Origin: Bradyrhizobium daqingense | GTDB taxonomy: Bacteria; Pseudomonadota; Alphaproteobacteria; Rhizobiales; Xanthobacteraceae | Assembly (NCBI RefSeq): GCF_021044685.1 | Contig: NZ_CP088014.1 | Coordinates: 7,488,001 to 7,552,000 of the forward strand | DNA length: 64,000 nt | Direction of reading: 5' to 3' | Shown here: positions 39,167 through 48,353 of the stretch, piece after piece | How the letters are laid out: each line of letters begins with the position of its first letter | How positions within the stretch are numbered: position 1 is the first letter of the stretch | The notes under the pieces: generated by a model | What the model was told of the DNA's origin: nothing | What the model saw: only the letters and a program-made list of their open reading frames with translations | Databases searched by the model: none | Position numbers and translations under genes: made by a program

Positions 39167-40211
39167 TCACTGCGTCACCGCGGCAATCGCCAATGGGTCG
39201 GGACGCCGATAAATTTCACCCTTGTCCAGGAGCGCCCAGATGATCCGCGCCGTCTTATTGGCCTGCGCGACGGCGGCAACCTTGAAGGGGCGTCTGGCGA
39301 GAAGCGCCTTCAGCCACGGCCGCGCCCGAACGTCGTTTCGGACAAGCCGCAAGACGGCCGTTGCCCCGACAACGAGGAGAGAGCGGAGTTCTGGATTTCC
39401 CATCTTCGATATTCGTCCCAACCGCTCTTTGCCTCCGCTTGAATGAGGCCGCGGCGTCAATCCCAGCCAGGCGGCAAAGTGGCGAGCCGACTTGAACCCG
39501 CCGGGATCCGGCACAAGCGCTTTGATGGTCGCCGCCGTAATGGCGCCGACGCCAGGGATCGTGGTCAACCGACGCATGTCCTCGTCGTGCTTGGCCTCCG
39601 CGACGATTGCGCGCTCGAGCCTCTCGATCTGGTCGGCTGAAGCTTCAATCTCGTCGGCAATAGCCATCAGCGCGAAGCGCGCTGCTGCGGGCAGGCGTGC
39701 ATCTGTCTCATCCCGTATGATTGCGACCAGCGCCTCAACCTTTGCCAGGCCGGCGGTGGCGATGATCCCCAATTCTGCCAGATGCGCGCGCAACGCGTTG
39801 ACCGATTGCGTTCGCTGCCGCACTAGAAGAGCGCGGGGTCTTCAGCACCATCGCGGCAGCCTGTTGCTCAGCCGTCTTAATCGGCACGAAGCGCATGGTC
39901 TTTCGGGTCACCGCTTCGCTGATGGCCTCAGCGTCCGCCGCATCCGTCTTGCCACGCTTGACGAAGGGTTTGACATAAGCCGGCGGAATGAGCCGGACCT
40001 CATGACCGAGAGCTGCGATCTCGCGCGCCCAATAGTGGGCGCTACCGCATGCTTCCATCCCCACCAGGCATGCTGGCAGCTTCTCAAAGAAACGCAGAAC
40101 TTCGCTGCGCCGTAGCTTCCGGTTGAACACGGGTGAGCCCTCGGCATCCGCCCCGTGAACCTGGAAAACGTGCTTGGCCAGATCCAGCCCGATGGTGATA
40201 ACCTGTTTCAC
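39167..40211 (-). pseudogene. IS110-family transposase with a +1 frameshift
   Basis: Start GTG 40211 with AGGAGGG upstream: VKQVITIGLDLAKHVFQVHG. The N-terminal RuvC-like DEDD domain has GLDLAKHVFQ and GKTDAADAEAI; the C-terminal Tnp_20 domain has TIPGVGAITAATIKALV and GLTPRPHSSGGKERLG. Near 39821-39828 a C run of four on the coding strand, where three keep the frame, shifts the reading; corrected, the ORF is 347 residues. Either decay or a sequencing error. Confidence 0.85.
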
Positions 40212-40300
40212 GGAACGGTCCCTCCTTTGTGGCGTTCGAACAACGACCACGTTCTAGCACTTTGATGCTGTTGGAGCGGGCCGTTCCACCACATCAAGTT

Positions 40301-41188
40301 TTATCCGGTCCTGAGTTCGCCCCGGCTGTTGGATTTGCTCGGTTGGGCGGTGGCAGCGGCGGGAGCTGGCGCGGAGCCATCGGCATAGCGCAGCGCCAGA
40401 TCCCGTCGCGGGTTGCAGGTGAAGGCAAACTCCGATGGTGTTTTCCATCCGAGTTGCGAGTGAGGTCGCGTATCGTTGTAGTCGGCCCGCCAATGTCCGA
40501 GTTCGACGCGGGCCTGGGCCAGCGACGTGAACAGCGTCTCGTTCAACAATTCGTCTCGGAGACAGCCATTGAAGCTTTCGATGAAGGCATTCTGCGTCGG
40601 CTTGCGGGGCGCGATGTAATGCCAGTCGACACGGCTCTGGTCGGCCCATGTCAGGATGGCGTTGCTGGTCAATTCGATGCCGTTGTCGCTGACCACCATT
40701 TTGGGCTTGCCGCGCTCAATCATCAGCCGGTCCAGCTCCCGCGCCACCCGGGAGCCCGACAGTGAGGTGTCGGCCACCAACGCCAGGCATTCGCGCGTGC
40801 ACTCGTCGACCACGGTCAGGATGCGGAAGCGGCGGCCATCGGTGAGCTGGTCCGAGACGAAGTCGAGCGACCAGCGGTCATTCGGCGCTATCGGCACCAC
40901 CATCGGCGCCCTGGTCCCGAGCGCCCGCTTGCGGCCACCACGGCGACGGACCGCGAGCCTCTCTTCCCGGTAGAGCCGGAACAGTTTCTTGTGGTTGACC
41001 AGATAGCCCTCCCGCCTGAGCAGAACATGCAGGCGCCGATAGCCGAAGCGACGGCGCACCTCGGCAATCGCTCTCATGCGTTGGCGTAGGGCCGCGTCGT
41101 CCGCCCGGGTCGTCCGATATCTGATGGTCATGCGGCAACAGCCGATGGCTTTACACGCCCGCCGTTCGCTCATCCCGTGGGCGTCCAC
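40301..41188 (-). CDS. IS3-family (IS407-like) transposase OrfB
   Basis: 295 residues: HTH_21 region RRACKAIGCCRMTIRYRTTR, then the DDE core with WSLDFVSDQL (Asp), VVSDNGIELTSNAI (Asp) and AFIESFNGCLRDELLNE (Glu). The usual NGTEL reads NGIEL here. Overlaps orfA by 38 nt, as expected for frameshift expression of OrfAB. Confidence 0.88.
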   Translation of the reverse strand: MDAHGMSERRACKAIGCCRMTIRYRTTRADDAALRQRMRAIAEVRRRFGYRRLHVLLRREGYLVNHKKLFRLYREERLAVRRRGGRKRALGTRAPMVVPIAPNDRWSLDFVSDQLTDGRRFRILTVVDECTRECLALVADTSLSGSRVARELDRLMIERGKPKMVVSDNGIELTSNAILTWADQSRVDWHYIAPRKPTQNAFIESFNGCLRDELLNETLFTSLAQARVELGHWRADYNDTRPHSQLGWKTPSEFAFTCNPRRDLALRYADGSAPAPAAATAQPSKSNSRGELRTG

Positions 41189-41405
41189 GATCGGCCAAAA
41201 GCCGCTTCAGCCGCGTGTTCTCATCCTCCAGCGTCCTCAGCCGCTTGGCCTCCGAGACCTCCATCCCGCCAAACTTGGCTTTCCATTTGTAGATGCTGGC
41301 ATCGCTGACGCCGTGCTTCCGGCACAGATCGGCAACCGACACGCCAGCTTCGTGCTCCTTCAAAATCCCGATGATCTGCTCTTCCGTAAAGCGGCTGCGC
41401 TTCAT
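41151..41405 (-). CDS. IS3-family (IS407-like) transposase OrfA
   Basis: 84 residues from ATG 41405 (MKRSRFTEEQIIGILKEHEA). Helix-turn-helix with CRKHGVSDASIYKWKAKFGG and a leucine-zipper-like tail. It binds the element ends and is fused to OrfB by frameshifting. Confidence 0.88.
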   Translation of the reverse strand: MKRSRFTEEQIIGILKEHEAGVSVADLCRKHGVSDASIYKWKAKFGGMEVSEAKRLRTLEDENTRLKRLLADRGRPRDERTAGV

Positions 41406-41504
41406 GCTCTGGTCCTCATATCGGCCAGAGCGAACTTCAATCTGGATTAAGTCCACGGGGCAAGGTCATACGGCATGACGCTCGCGAGGCGCTCACCTTT
41501 TGCT

Positions 41505-41578
41505 GTCGAGTAGGCCGAGGGAGTTTCACCCTCGGCCGCTCACAGATCCGGACGTGATACTCTCGCATCATCCGGCTC
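41505..41578 (-). ncRNA. Group II intron domains V and VI
   Basis: Domain V forms a hairpin from GAGCCGG to the GTCCGG side with an internal bulge. Domain VI is the GGCCGAGGG / CCCTCGGCC stem with the branch-point-like A before CTCGAC. These are the catalytic core and branch-site domains. Confidence 0.85.
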
Positions 41579-41801
41579 CTGTTATCCAACCGTAGCCCGT
41601 CCAAGCTTTTGCCAATGGACAAAGAGCTTTGGATTTTGCTTCGCCATCTCGTTGAGTTTCCGCAACGACTATAGCGCGACGATCTGGGTCGGAAGAGCGC
41701 GGCGATCAGGATGGCGAGTCAGTGTCGCGGCGCGATGATGATCGCCGCGATGATTGTCGCGCGCAAGAGTTTTGTTTGCTTTGATTGTCGCGGAGCGTCA
41801 A

Positions 41802-42611
41802 TCAAGCGAGCGTTTTTTGTGTCGCGTGCTCCGGTGGCCGCCCTGGACCACGCTTTCGCTCGAGGGCAGTCCGCCTGCGATAGCTCTCGACGTTCATCTC
41901 GACGATGGTGGCGTGGTGAACAAGGCGATCGATCGCCGCGAGGGTCATAGCTGGGTCCGGAAAGACCTTGTTCCATTCTCCAAAGGGCTGATTGGCGGTG
42001 ATCAGCAAAGAGCGTCGCTCGTAGCGTGCGCTGATGAGCTCGAACAGCACACTGGTCTCGGCCTGGTCCTTGGTGACATAGGCAAGATCGTCCAAGATGA
42101 CGAGATCGAAGCGATCGAGGCGGTTGATGGCGCCCTCGAGGTTGAGCTCGCGGCGAGCCACCTGGAGCTTCTGCACGAGATCGGTGGTGCGGGTGAACAG
42201 GACGCGCCATCCGTTCTCGATGAGGGCCAAGCCGATTGCTGCCGCCAAGTGGCTCTTGCCTCCACCGGGCGGACCAAACAGCAGCAGATTGGCGCCCTTG
42301 CCGAGCCAGCCGTCGCCGGCGGCGAGTGCGGTCATTTGCGCCTTGGAGATCATCGGCACGGCCTCGAAGTCGAAGCTGTCAAAGGTCTTTCCGGTAGGCA
42401 GCCGCGCCTCGACGAGATGGCGCTCGATGCGGCGGCGGCCGCGCTCAGCGATCTCGTGCTCGGCAATGGTGGCGAGGAAGCGCGCCGCCGGCCAGCCTTC
42501 TTTATCGGATTGCTCGGCAAATTGCGGCCACAGCGCCTTGATGGCGGGCAGCCGCAGCTCGTTGAGCAACAGATTGAGGCGCGCGGTGTCGACTACGTTG
42601 GTTGTGCTCAT
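41802..42611 (-). CDS. istB: IS21 IstB helper ATPase, intact
   Basis: 269 residues from ATG 42611. AAA+ domain with Walker A LLFGPPGGGKSHLA and Walker B LVILDDLAY, arginine-rich C-terminus ending RKRGPGRPPEHATQKTLA. IstB loads onto target DNA and directs IstA. Overlaps istA by ATGA. This copy shows what copy 1 lost. Confidence 0.93.
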   Translation of the reverse strand: MSTTNVVDTARLNLLLNELRLPAIKALWPQFAEQSDKEGWPAARFLATIAEHEIAERGRRRIERHLVEARLPTGKTFDSFDFEAVPMISKAQMTALAAGDGWLGKGANLLLFGPPGGGKSHLAAAIGLALIENGWRVLFTRTTDLVQKLQVARRELNLEGAINRLDRFDLVILDDLAYVTKDQAETSVLFELISARYERRSLLITANQPFGEWNKVFPDPAMTLAAIDRLVHHATIVEMNVESYRRRTALERKRGPGRPPEHATQKTLA

Positions 42612-44158
42612 GCGGCGCCTCCGATCTCGGCGGTACCGATGAGGCATTCATAGGTGGCGAGCGGTGCGAGGCGTACCACGACGTTCGGCACCTGGGCGGG
42701 ATCCGGGGCGAAGTGAGTACGTAGCCGGTTGAGGTCGGGCAGCCGGCCGTCGTTCAGGTCAGCCGTGAGCTGATTGGCGAGTTCGGCCTCGCAACCGCGC
42801 TCATGGGCGAGTGCGAGGAGATCGACCATGATCCGGCAGGCCTTCTTGTCCGGTAAGCGTTTGCGCAAGACGTCGAAGGCTCGGCGGTAAGCTTCCCGGG
42901 GGAACAGCTGGTCGCGGTAGACCAGGTTGAGGAGCGCCATCGGCTTGCGCCGCAAGGAATGGATCACGTGCCGATAATCGACGACCTGATCGTGCTTGCC
43001 ATTGGGATGCGGCCGCCCGCGCGGCAAGGTGAGGAGATGCGTGCCGCCGACAAACACGTCGAGGTGATCGTCATACAGGCGCACCCGCAGCCGATGGCCG
43101 ATCAAGCGCGACGGCACCGTGTAGAACACCTTGCGCAAGGTGAAGCCGCCGGACGACGTCACGTGGACGATCACCTCTTCATAGTCCGACGTGCGGCGGT
43201 CCGGCAGATCCTGAAGTGCGCTACGTTCACTGTCGATCCGCTTGGCGTTGCGGGCATTGCGGCGGCTGGCGATCTCATCGATGAAGCCACGATAGGCAGC
43301 TAGATCGTCGAAGTCGGCGGTGCCACGCAGCAACAGCGCGTCGCCGATCGCTCGCTTGAGATGACCATGCGAACTCTCGATCGCCCCGTTCTCGTGGGCG
43401 ATGCCACGATTGTTGCGGGAAGGCCGCATGCCGTAATGGGCACAGAGGTCTTCGTATCGCCGCGTCAGATCGTCTTTGGCGTCGCGGTCGAGATTGCAAA
43501 AGGCGGCCGACAGGCTGTCGGTGCGATGCTCCCGTGGCGCCCCACCGAGTGACCACAAGGCATTCTGCAGGCCTTCGGCCAGAGCGACGAAGCTCTCACC
43601 GCCGAGCACGACATGGGCGTGCTCAAACCCGGAATAGGCCAGCCGGAAGTGATAGAGACGATGGTCGAGCGGTACGCCCGCGATCGTGACACCCAATTCG
43701 CCCATGTCGGTGAAGTCGGACAGGCCGCGCTGACCGGGTTCGTGGGTCTGGCGGAAGATGACCTCCTGCTCCTCGCCGTGGATCGCCCGCCAGGCCCGGA
43801 TCCGGCGCTCCAGCGTGCGACGGATGCCGGCGCCGAGCTCGGGATGGCGTCGGAGCAACTCCTCGAAGATCGTGACCGGCCGCACACCGGGGGCGGCCTT
43901 CAGCATCGGCGCGATATCTGTCTCAAATACGCGGGCCAAGGGATCTGGCCGGCGACGGCCGCGGGGAGCCTTCTTCTGCGACGGAAGGCGTCGATCCTTC
44001 TCGATCCGGTAAGCGGTCGAGGTGCTGAACGAAGCCTTGGCGGCGGCCACGGGTGGGCTATCGGTCTGACGGTACTTCATGTAGAGCCTCATTTGGTGAT
44101 CGGTAATGTGTCGGCCTGGCACGCGAGTGATTCCTCTTGGCGGAAGAACCACTTGCAT
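42608..44158 (-). CDS. istA: IS21 transposase IstA, intact
   Basis: Longest frame 516 residues; GTG 44122 (VPGRHITDHQMRLYMKYRQT) is the more likely start, giving 504. An N-terminal helix-turn-helix, a catalytic core with GLSDFTDMGELGVTIAGV and NNRGIAHENGAIESSHGHLK (Glu), and a C-terminal beta domain. Cuts and joins the element ends. Confidence 0.92.
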   Translation of the reverse strand: MQVVLPPRGITRVPGRHITDHQMRLYMKYRQTDSPPVAAAKASFSTSTAYRIEKDRRLPSQKKAPRGRRRPDPLARVFETDIAPMLKAAPGVRPVTIFEELLRRHPELGAGIRRTLERRIRAWRAIHGEEQEVIFRQTHEPGQRGLSDFTDMGELGVTIAGVPLDHRLYHFRLAYSGFEHAHVVLGGESFVALAEGLQNALWSLGGAPREHRTDSLSAAFCNLDRDAKDDLTRRYEDLCAHYGMRPSRNNRGIAHENGAIESSHGHLKRAIGDALLLRGTADFDDLAAYRGFIDEIASRRNARNAKRIDSERSALQDLPDRRTSDYEEVIVHVTSSGGFTLRKVFYTVPSRLIGHRLRVRLYDDHLDVFVGGTHLLTLPRGRPHPNGKHDQVVDYRHVIHSLRRKPMALLNLVYRDQLFPREAYRRAFDVLRKRLPDKKACRIMVDLLALAHERGCEAELANQLTADLNDGRLPDLNRLRTHFAPDPAQVPNVVVRLAPLATYECLIGTAEIGGAA

Positions 44159-44210
44159 AACCAGCCGGCCGCGATCACCAGTCGGCGCGGTCCGCTGTGG
44201 ATCGCGCCGA

Positions 44211-44265
44211 CGCCGGGCTCGTAACTCCGGTCGGGCTACGCCCTCCCTGCGTCACGAGCCCGGCG
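44211..44265. repeat. Structured hairpin with conserved 18-nt core (in IS21 copy 2)
   Basis: Same sequence as 36876-36930: 12-bp stem, 31-nt loop, core GGTCGGGCTACGCCCTCC, in the region between the element end and istA. Confidence 0.85.
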
Positions 44266-46069
44266 TAGCCCTCTCATCATGGTCGACGCTCCACTTCCAT
44301 CCTGTTCGCCGCGCGGCAGCAACGACCGTCCCCGATGGCCCTTCAGTTGCTTGTACTTGCACCGAAGCCACGCGCCGAGGCGCTCATCGAAGTACTCATA
44401 GAGCCTACGCAGTTCCGTCGGGTAGAATCGCCCGTAGTATTGATCCCAGCCCCGAAGGACGGGGCTGAGACTACGCGCGATGTCTTCAAGCGGAAGCGGC
44501 GAGTGCTGAGGCAAGCGCCATCCTCGAATGCGAGCCCTCATCTCCTTGAGAGAGTTCGGACTCACGCCCGGAAGGAAGCAGGTGAAGATCCTGCCCCACC
44601 GGTTCTTCGCCATACGGGGGCGGAAGCTAAAGCCCAGGAAGTCAAAATGGATCTGCGGGTAGGACCGCCGTCGATTGCTGTCAGCGCAGTAGACCACTTT
44701 AGTCTTCTCCGGATGCAGCAATAAATGGCAGTCAGCAAACCGTCGTTCCAGCGCCGATTTGAGTTCCTCCGCTTCCGCGTGCGGCAATGGCAGATGATGT
44801 CGTCGGCGTAGCGTTCGAACGGAATGTGGGGATAAGACCCCTTCATCCAAACATCGAACACGTAGTGCAGGAACAAGTTTGCCAGGATTGGACTGACCAC
44901 ACCCCCTTGAGACCTGCCTGTCGTCCTCGCCCGAACCGATCCATCGGGCATCTCGACCGGAGCCTTAAGCCACCGCTCAATGTAGAGCCGGATCCAGTCA
45001 GCTTTCGTGTGTCGATAGACCGCGCGCATCAAGAGTTCATGATCGATCGTGTCGAAAAAGCTCTTGATGTCGAGATCTACGACCCAGTCGTGCTGCCAGC
45101 ACCGCTTACGCGCCTGCTCTATGGCCTGATGGGCCGATTTTCCGGGCCTGTAGCCGTAGGAGTCCGGATCAAATTCTCCATCCAACACCGGCTCCAGACA
45201 CCGTTTGACCACCATCTGGGCGATACGGTCCGCGACCGTCGGTATGCCAAGAGGACGAATCCCACCGCCGGCCTTAGGAATCTCGACCCGCCGCACTGGT
45301 GGCGGGAAGTAACTTCCTGACACCAACCGATTCCACAGCCGGTAGCGGTGGTTCTCAAGATCGCCGGCAAAGTCTTCGAGACTCTGGCCATCGACGCCCG
45401 CCGCCTTTCCCTTCTTCACAAGCTTATAGGCTTCCCACACCATCCGCTTGGTGATGGGCAACGGTTTGCCGGAGTTCACCGTGCTCCTCCCGGTCTTCCC
45501 GGTTGGCGCAGTGACGCCGGCAGGATAACGCAACCCCTTTGCTCCACGGCCATTACAGCCGCTTCCTCACTATTACGGGTTGCTCCGCCCCTGACGCATT
45601 GCGTCAGGTTCCGACGTTCCGTGTTGAAGCCTGTGACGAGATCATGCCGCCTATGCACCGGCTGCCGCGTGGGCCGTAAACAGGCTCCGCCCACACTCCT
45701 CCGAGCGCTACTACCCCACGCCCGTCTTGACAGCATCTTGAACCCATTTCGATACGTCATCGGCGGTTCGCTTGCACTCATCTTCTTGTCACTTACCTGA
45801 CGGTTTCATTCACCGCCTTTTTCCTCATCGCTCACCACCGCGCCTTTTGAACGCGGCAGCATGAGGTGGTTTAAGCCTGCCCCTGAAGGCCGGCTCCGGG
45901 AGGCCAAACTCCCATCTTCAACACAGCATCACCGGCGTCGCCGCCGGTGTTCGTTGCACACGGTAATGCGGGTTTTGTTTCCGACAGGAATGTCGCGACT
46001 CCGACGTCGCGCAGCGGCTCCGTTTGACCAACCCATCAAATGAAAGGCGCTGCCGACAGTTCTACCTTC

Positions 46070-46085
46070 TGGCATGTAGCTTGCT
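46070..46085 (+). promoter_or_regulatory. Candidate RpoN (-24/-12) promoter
   Basis: TGGCATGTAGCTTGCT fits TGGCAY-N5-TTGCW with exact spacing. It points at the small membrane-protein ORF at 46297. No NifA site was found upstream; the group II intron ends only 110 bp upstream and may have separated one. Confidence 0.5.
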
Positions 46086-46406
46086 GCGTGGGCCGAACGC
46101 GACCTTGCCGTTCCGAAGATACACGAGCAATCAATCGGCCGAGTGGTCGCGACGCAACGAACATCGTTTCTCCTACCGCCCTATGAAGAGAGGACTGCTA
46201 GCTTATGAGTGATAGGAGGCATGCAAAGCTTGGCATATTTCTGTTGGCCGGCGCTCAGCGCAATGAGACGTACATTCGCGCGCAACAAAGCCCCCAATGA
46301 TCAAGCATTTCGGCGCCGAGAGCTGGCCCCGCAAATTCGGACAGTAGCTTGAGTGGATTTTCTGCCTGACAGCGGCGAGGATTCTTGCTGCGAATCAGGA
46401 GCGAAG

Positions 46407-46712
46407 ATGACGAAGAAGAGCCGCCGGACGCATTCTCCGGCATTCAAGGCGAAGGTTGCTTTGGCTGCGGTCAAAGGAGACAAGACACTGGCGGAGCTGG
46501 CGCAACTGTTTGATGTTCATCCGAACCAGATCACGATCTGGAAAAACCAGCTCCTGGAAGGCGCCGCCGGCGTGTTTGGGCATGACAAGACATCGGCCGA
46601 GACGCCGGTCGATTTGAAGGCGTTGCATGCCAAGATCGGCGAGCTGGCGTTGGAAAACGATTTTTTGTCCGGCGCGCTCACCAAGGCGGGCCTGCTGAGC
46701 GCAAAGCGATGA
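46407..46712 (+). CDS. IS3-family transposase OrfA, copy 2
   Basis: 101 residues, the same as copy 1: helix-turn-helix DNA-binding part of the transposase. The stop TGA overlaps the ATG of orfB (ATGA, 46709-46712), allowing coupled translation. Confidence 0.92.
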   Translation: MTKKSRRTHSPAFKAKVALAAVKGDKTLAELAQLFDVHPNQITIWKNQLLEGAAGVFGHDKTSAETPVDLKALHAKIGELALENDFLSGALTKAGLLSAKR

Positions 46713-47536
46713 TCGACCGCGGTCATGATCTTTCTATCGTGCGCCAGGCGAAGGTCCTGAAGCTGGCTCGCAGCACGGTCTACTATGAACCTCGGCCAGT
46801 TTCGGCCGAGGACCTTGCCTTGATGCGTCGGCTCGATGAGCTGCATCTCGATTATCCCTTCGCGGGAGCGCGTATGCTGCGATCGTTGCTGCGGCGGGAG
46901 GGGGTATACGCCGGTCGCCGCCACATCGCGACGCTGATGAAGCGCATGGGGATCGAGGCGGTCTATCGTCGCCCGAACACGAGCAAGCCGGCTCCGGGTC
47001 ACAAGATCTACCCGTACCTGTTGCGCGGATTGAAGATCGAGCGGCCCGACCATGCGTGGGCAATGGACATCACCTACATTCCGATGCGGCGTGGCTTCGT
47101 CTATCTCGCGGCGGTCGTCGATGTGTTCAGCCGACGGGTCCTGGCCCATCGCGTCTCGATCACAATGGAGGCGGCCTTCTGCGTCGAAGCGGTCCAGGAG
47201 GCGTTGGCGAAGCACGGCAGGCCCGCGATTTTCAACACGGACCAGGGCAGCCAGTTCACCAGCCTCGAGTTCACCGATGTGCTGCTGGACGCGAAGATCG
47301 CCATCAGCATGGATGGCAAGGGCGCCTGGCGCGACAACGTGTTTGTCGAGCGGCTCTGGCGCACGGTCAAATACGAAGAAGTTTATCTCCGCGCCTACGA
47401 CAGCGTGTCCGAGGCGCGAGCGTCAATTGCCAAGTATCTGGCCTTCTACAATCAGGGACGCCCTCACTCGAGCCTTGACGGGCGCACGCCCGACGAGGCT
47501 TACTTCGGCACGCAAGCTATGGTGATGGCCGCATGA
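46709..47536 (+). CDS. IS3-family transposase OrfB, copy 2, intact
   Basis: 275 residues from ATG 46709: MIDRGHDLSIVRQAKVLKLA. HTH_21 region, then the rve integrase core with AMDITYIPM, NTDQGSQFTS and DNVFVERLWRTVKYEE. Catalyses transposition together with OrfA. Confidence 0.93.
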   Translation: MIDRGHDLSIVRQAKVLKLARSTVYYEPRPVSAEDLALMRRLDELHLDYPFAGARMLRSLLRREGVYAGRRHIATLMKRMGIEAVYRRPNTSKPAPGHKIYPYLLRGLKIERPDHAWAMDITYIPMRRGFVYLAAVVDVFSRRVLAHRVSITMEAAFCVEAVQEALAKHGRPAIFNTDQGSQFTSLEFTDVLLDAKIAISMDGKGAWRDNVFVERLWRTVKYEEVYLRAYDSVSEARASIAKYLAFYNQGRPHSSLDGRTPDEAYFGTQAMVMAA

Positions 47537-47546
47537 CCGTCGCCGA

Positions 47547-47601
47547 CGATTTTGTCGTCGCTCTGGTCGGGCTACGCCCTCCCGACGCAACGACAAAATC
47601 G
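47547..47601. repeat. Structured hairpin with conserved 18-nt core (in IS3 copy 2)
   Basis: Identical to 34457-34511; begins 10 nt after the orfB stop. Confidence 0.85.
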
Positions 47602-47798
47602 TAAAGCCCCGCGTTCAGCATAACCCGGCAGGAATCCACTTAAATCCAGCGGGGCGCTGTCCAAACAACCGGGGCCAGCTCTCCGATCGTCCCTCCTTGC
47701 AACCGCAGAGAAGGTGGAACTGGGAGCTCCTCGTCGCACTTCTCATAAATGCGGTGCTTTGGGCTGGAATCTACTTGGTCATCACAGCCTTCTTCTGA

Positions 47799-48353
47799 CA
47801 GCCTCCCGTGCATGGCGACCGCGCGAGGCTTCTAGGGCCTATCGCATGCTGCAGCCGCCACGGCTGCGAATAACCTGATGCCGGCGCGCAATTCGCGCTG
47901 CGACCTGGATTTAGAGTGCGCTGTTCCGGCGACCGCAATAGGAATTCCGACGCATAACCCAGATGTCTGAAATGAAAGACACTGATATGCCGTTGCGGCC
48001 GCGGCTAAGTGCCAAAAATGACCAGTAGCAGCTCGACGTACCGCGCAGGTGGCATCCGGGCTTCCTCGTTAGGCGCAACGGATTGACTGCAAGTGAGAAC
48101 TGGTACTCCGCATTACCGTTATGTGAAAGCTAGCTTTCGAGAAGCTGACGAAGCAAAGAGACCTGAAGGAACGTTGGGCAAGCGGCCGGCTCCGCCCTCA
48201 CGTCCTATGGCATAGGACGGCCCGGCCGCCTCGCTCCTCGCTCCCGCAACGCTCGGAGCAGGCGGGATTGACTTGCTTGTTGAGCGATATCAGCCTCGCC
48301 CTTGGGTTGGGTATAGTTCAAAAGGCTGAAGCCTTGATTGGCCGTAGCAGCGC
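47799..48353. other. Intergenic region with a long imperfect hairpin
   Basis: No gene seen. At 48182-48229 an inner stem CGTCCTAT-GGC-ATAGGACG is enclosed by GCGGCCGG and CCGGCCGC. It has no T-run and could be an RNA structure or a repeated palindrome. Confidence 0.5.

Larger units (their letters stand above)
40301..41468 (-). mobile_element. IS3-family (IS407-like) element, left end not resolved
   Basis: Two overlapping ORFs typical of IS3. The right end, read on the minus strand from 41468, is TGACCTTGCCCCGTGGACTT, a usual IS407-group terminus. The left end lies left of 40301, near 40262, next to the IS110 gene, but I could not match the inverted repeat or a target duplication. Confidence 0.7.
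41670..44318 (-). mobile_element. IS21-family element, copy 2, intact, in the group II intron
   Basis: 2,649 bp, flanked by the 8-bp duplication GCAACGAC (41662-41669 and 44319-44326). Its sequence matches copy 1 through both genes and both ends. Intact istA and istB make it a likely source of copy 1. Confidence 0.94.
41582..45479 (-). pseudogene. Group II intron reverse transcriptase/maturase, frameshifted and split by IS21
   Basis: Start GTG 45479 with GGGAGGAG upstream. RT blocks: KAAGVDGQSLEDF, IPKAGGGIRPLGIPTV, LDIKSFFDTIDHELL, and the catalytic FERYADDI. At about 44795, one G is missing from a GGG run, which shifts the frame after CRTR; the rest (from EAEELKSALERRFADCHLLL) is in the new frame. 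IS21 copy 2 interrupts the C-terminal part: RGRSL before, RKLNEMAKQNPKLFVHWQKL after, stop at 41582. Removing the IS (GCAACGAC duplication) and restoring one G gives a 413-residue protein. Not functional as sequenced. Confidence 0.88.
41505..45961 (-). mobile_element. Group II intron, interrupted by IS21 copy 2
   Basis: The 5' end at 45961 reads GTGTGC on the minus strand (GUGYG consensus), followed by about 480 nt of structured RNA before the reverse transcriptase ORF. The 3' end has domain V (GAGCCGGATGATGCGAGAGT and on, starting 41578) and domain VI (GGCCGAGGG stem with a bulged A), ending near 41505. Total about 1.8 kb without the IS21 insertion. The 5' boundary is a consensus match; the 3' end may be off by a few bases. 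Confidence 0.82.
46319..47682 (+). mobile_element. IS3-family element, copy 2, intact
   Basis: 1,364 bp, ends AGAGCTGGCCCCG inverted, flanked by the 3-bp duplication CCG (46316-46318 and 47683-47685). Two bp longer than copy 1 because it keeps the GA at the orfB start, so it is the likely active parent. Confidence 0.93.
46297..47798 (+). pseudogene. 44-residue single-span membrane protein, split by IS3 copy 2
   Basis: The pieces MIKHFGA (46297-46318) and, after the IS3 element, DRPSLQPQRRWNWELLVALL to a hydrophobic end INAVLWAGIYLVITAFF (stop at 47796-47798) join in frame when the element and one CCG copy are removed, giving 44 codons plus stop. One transmembrane helix, N-terminal basic part. 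No strong ribosome binding site is seen. A good -24/-12 promoter lies 200 bp upstream. An overlapping ORF with a better ribosome binding site (ATG at 46222) gives an unconvincing protein. Function unknown. Confidence 0.6.
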
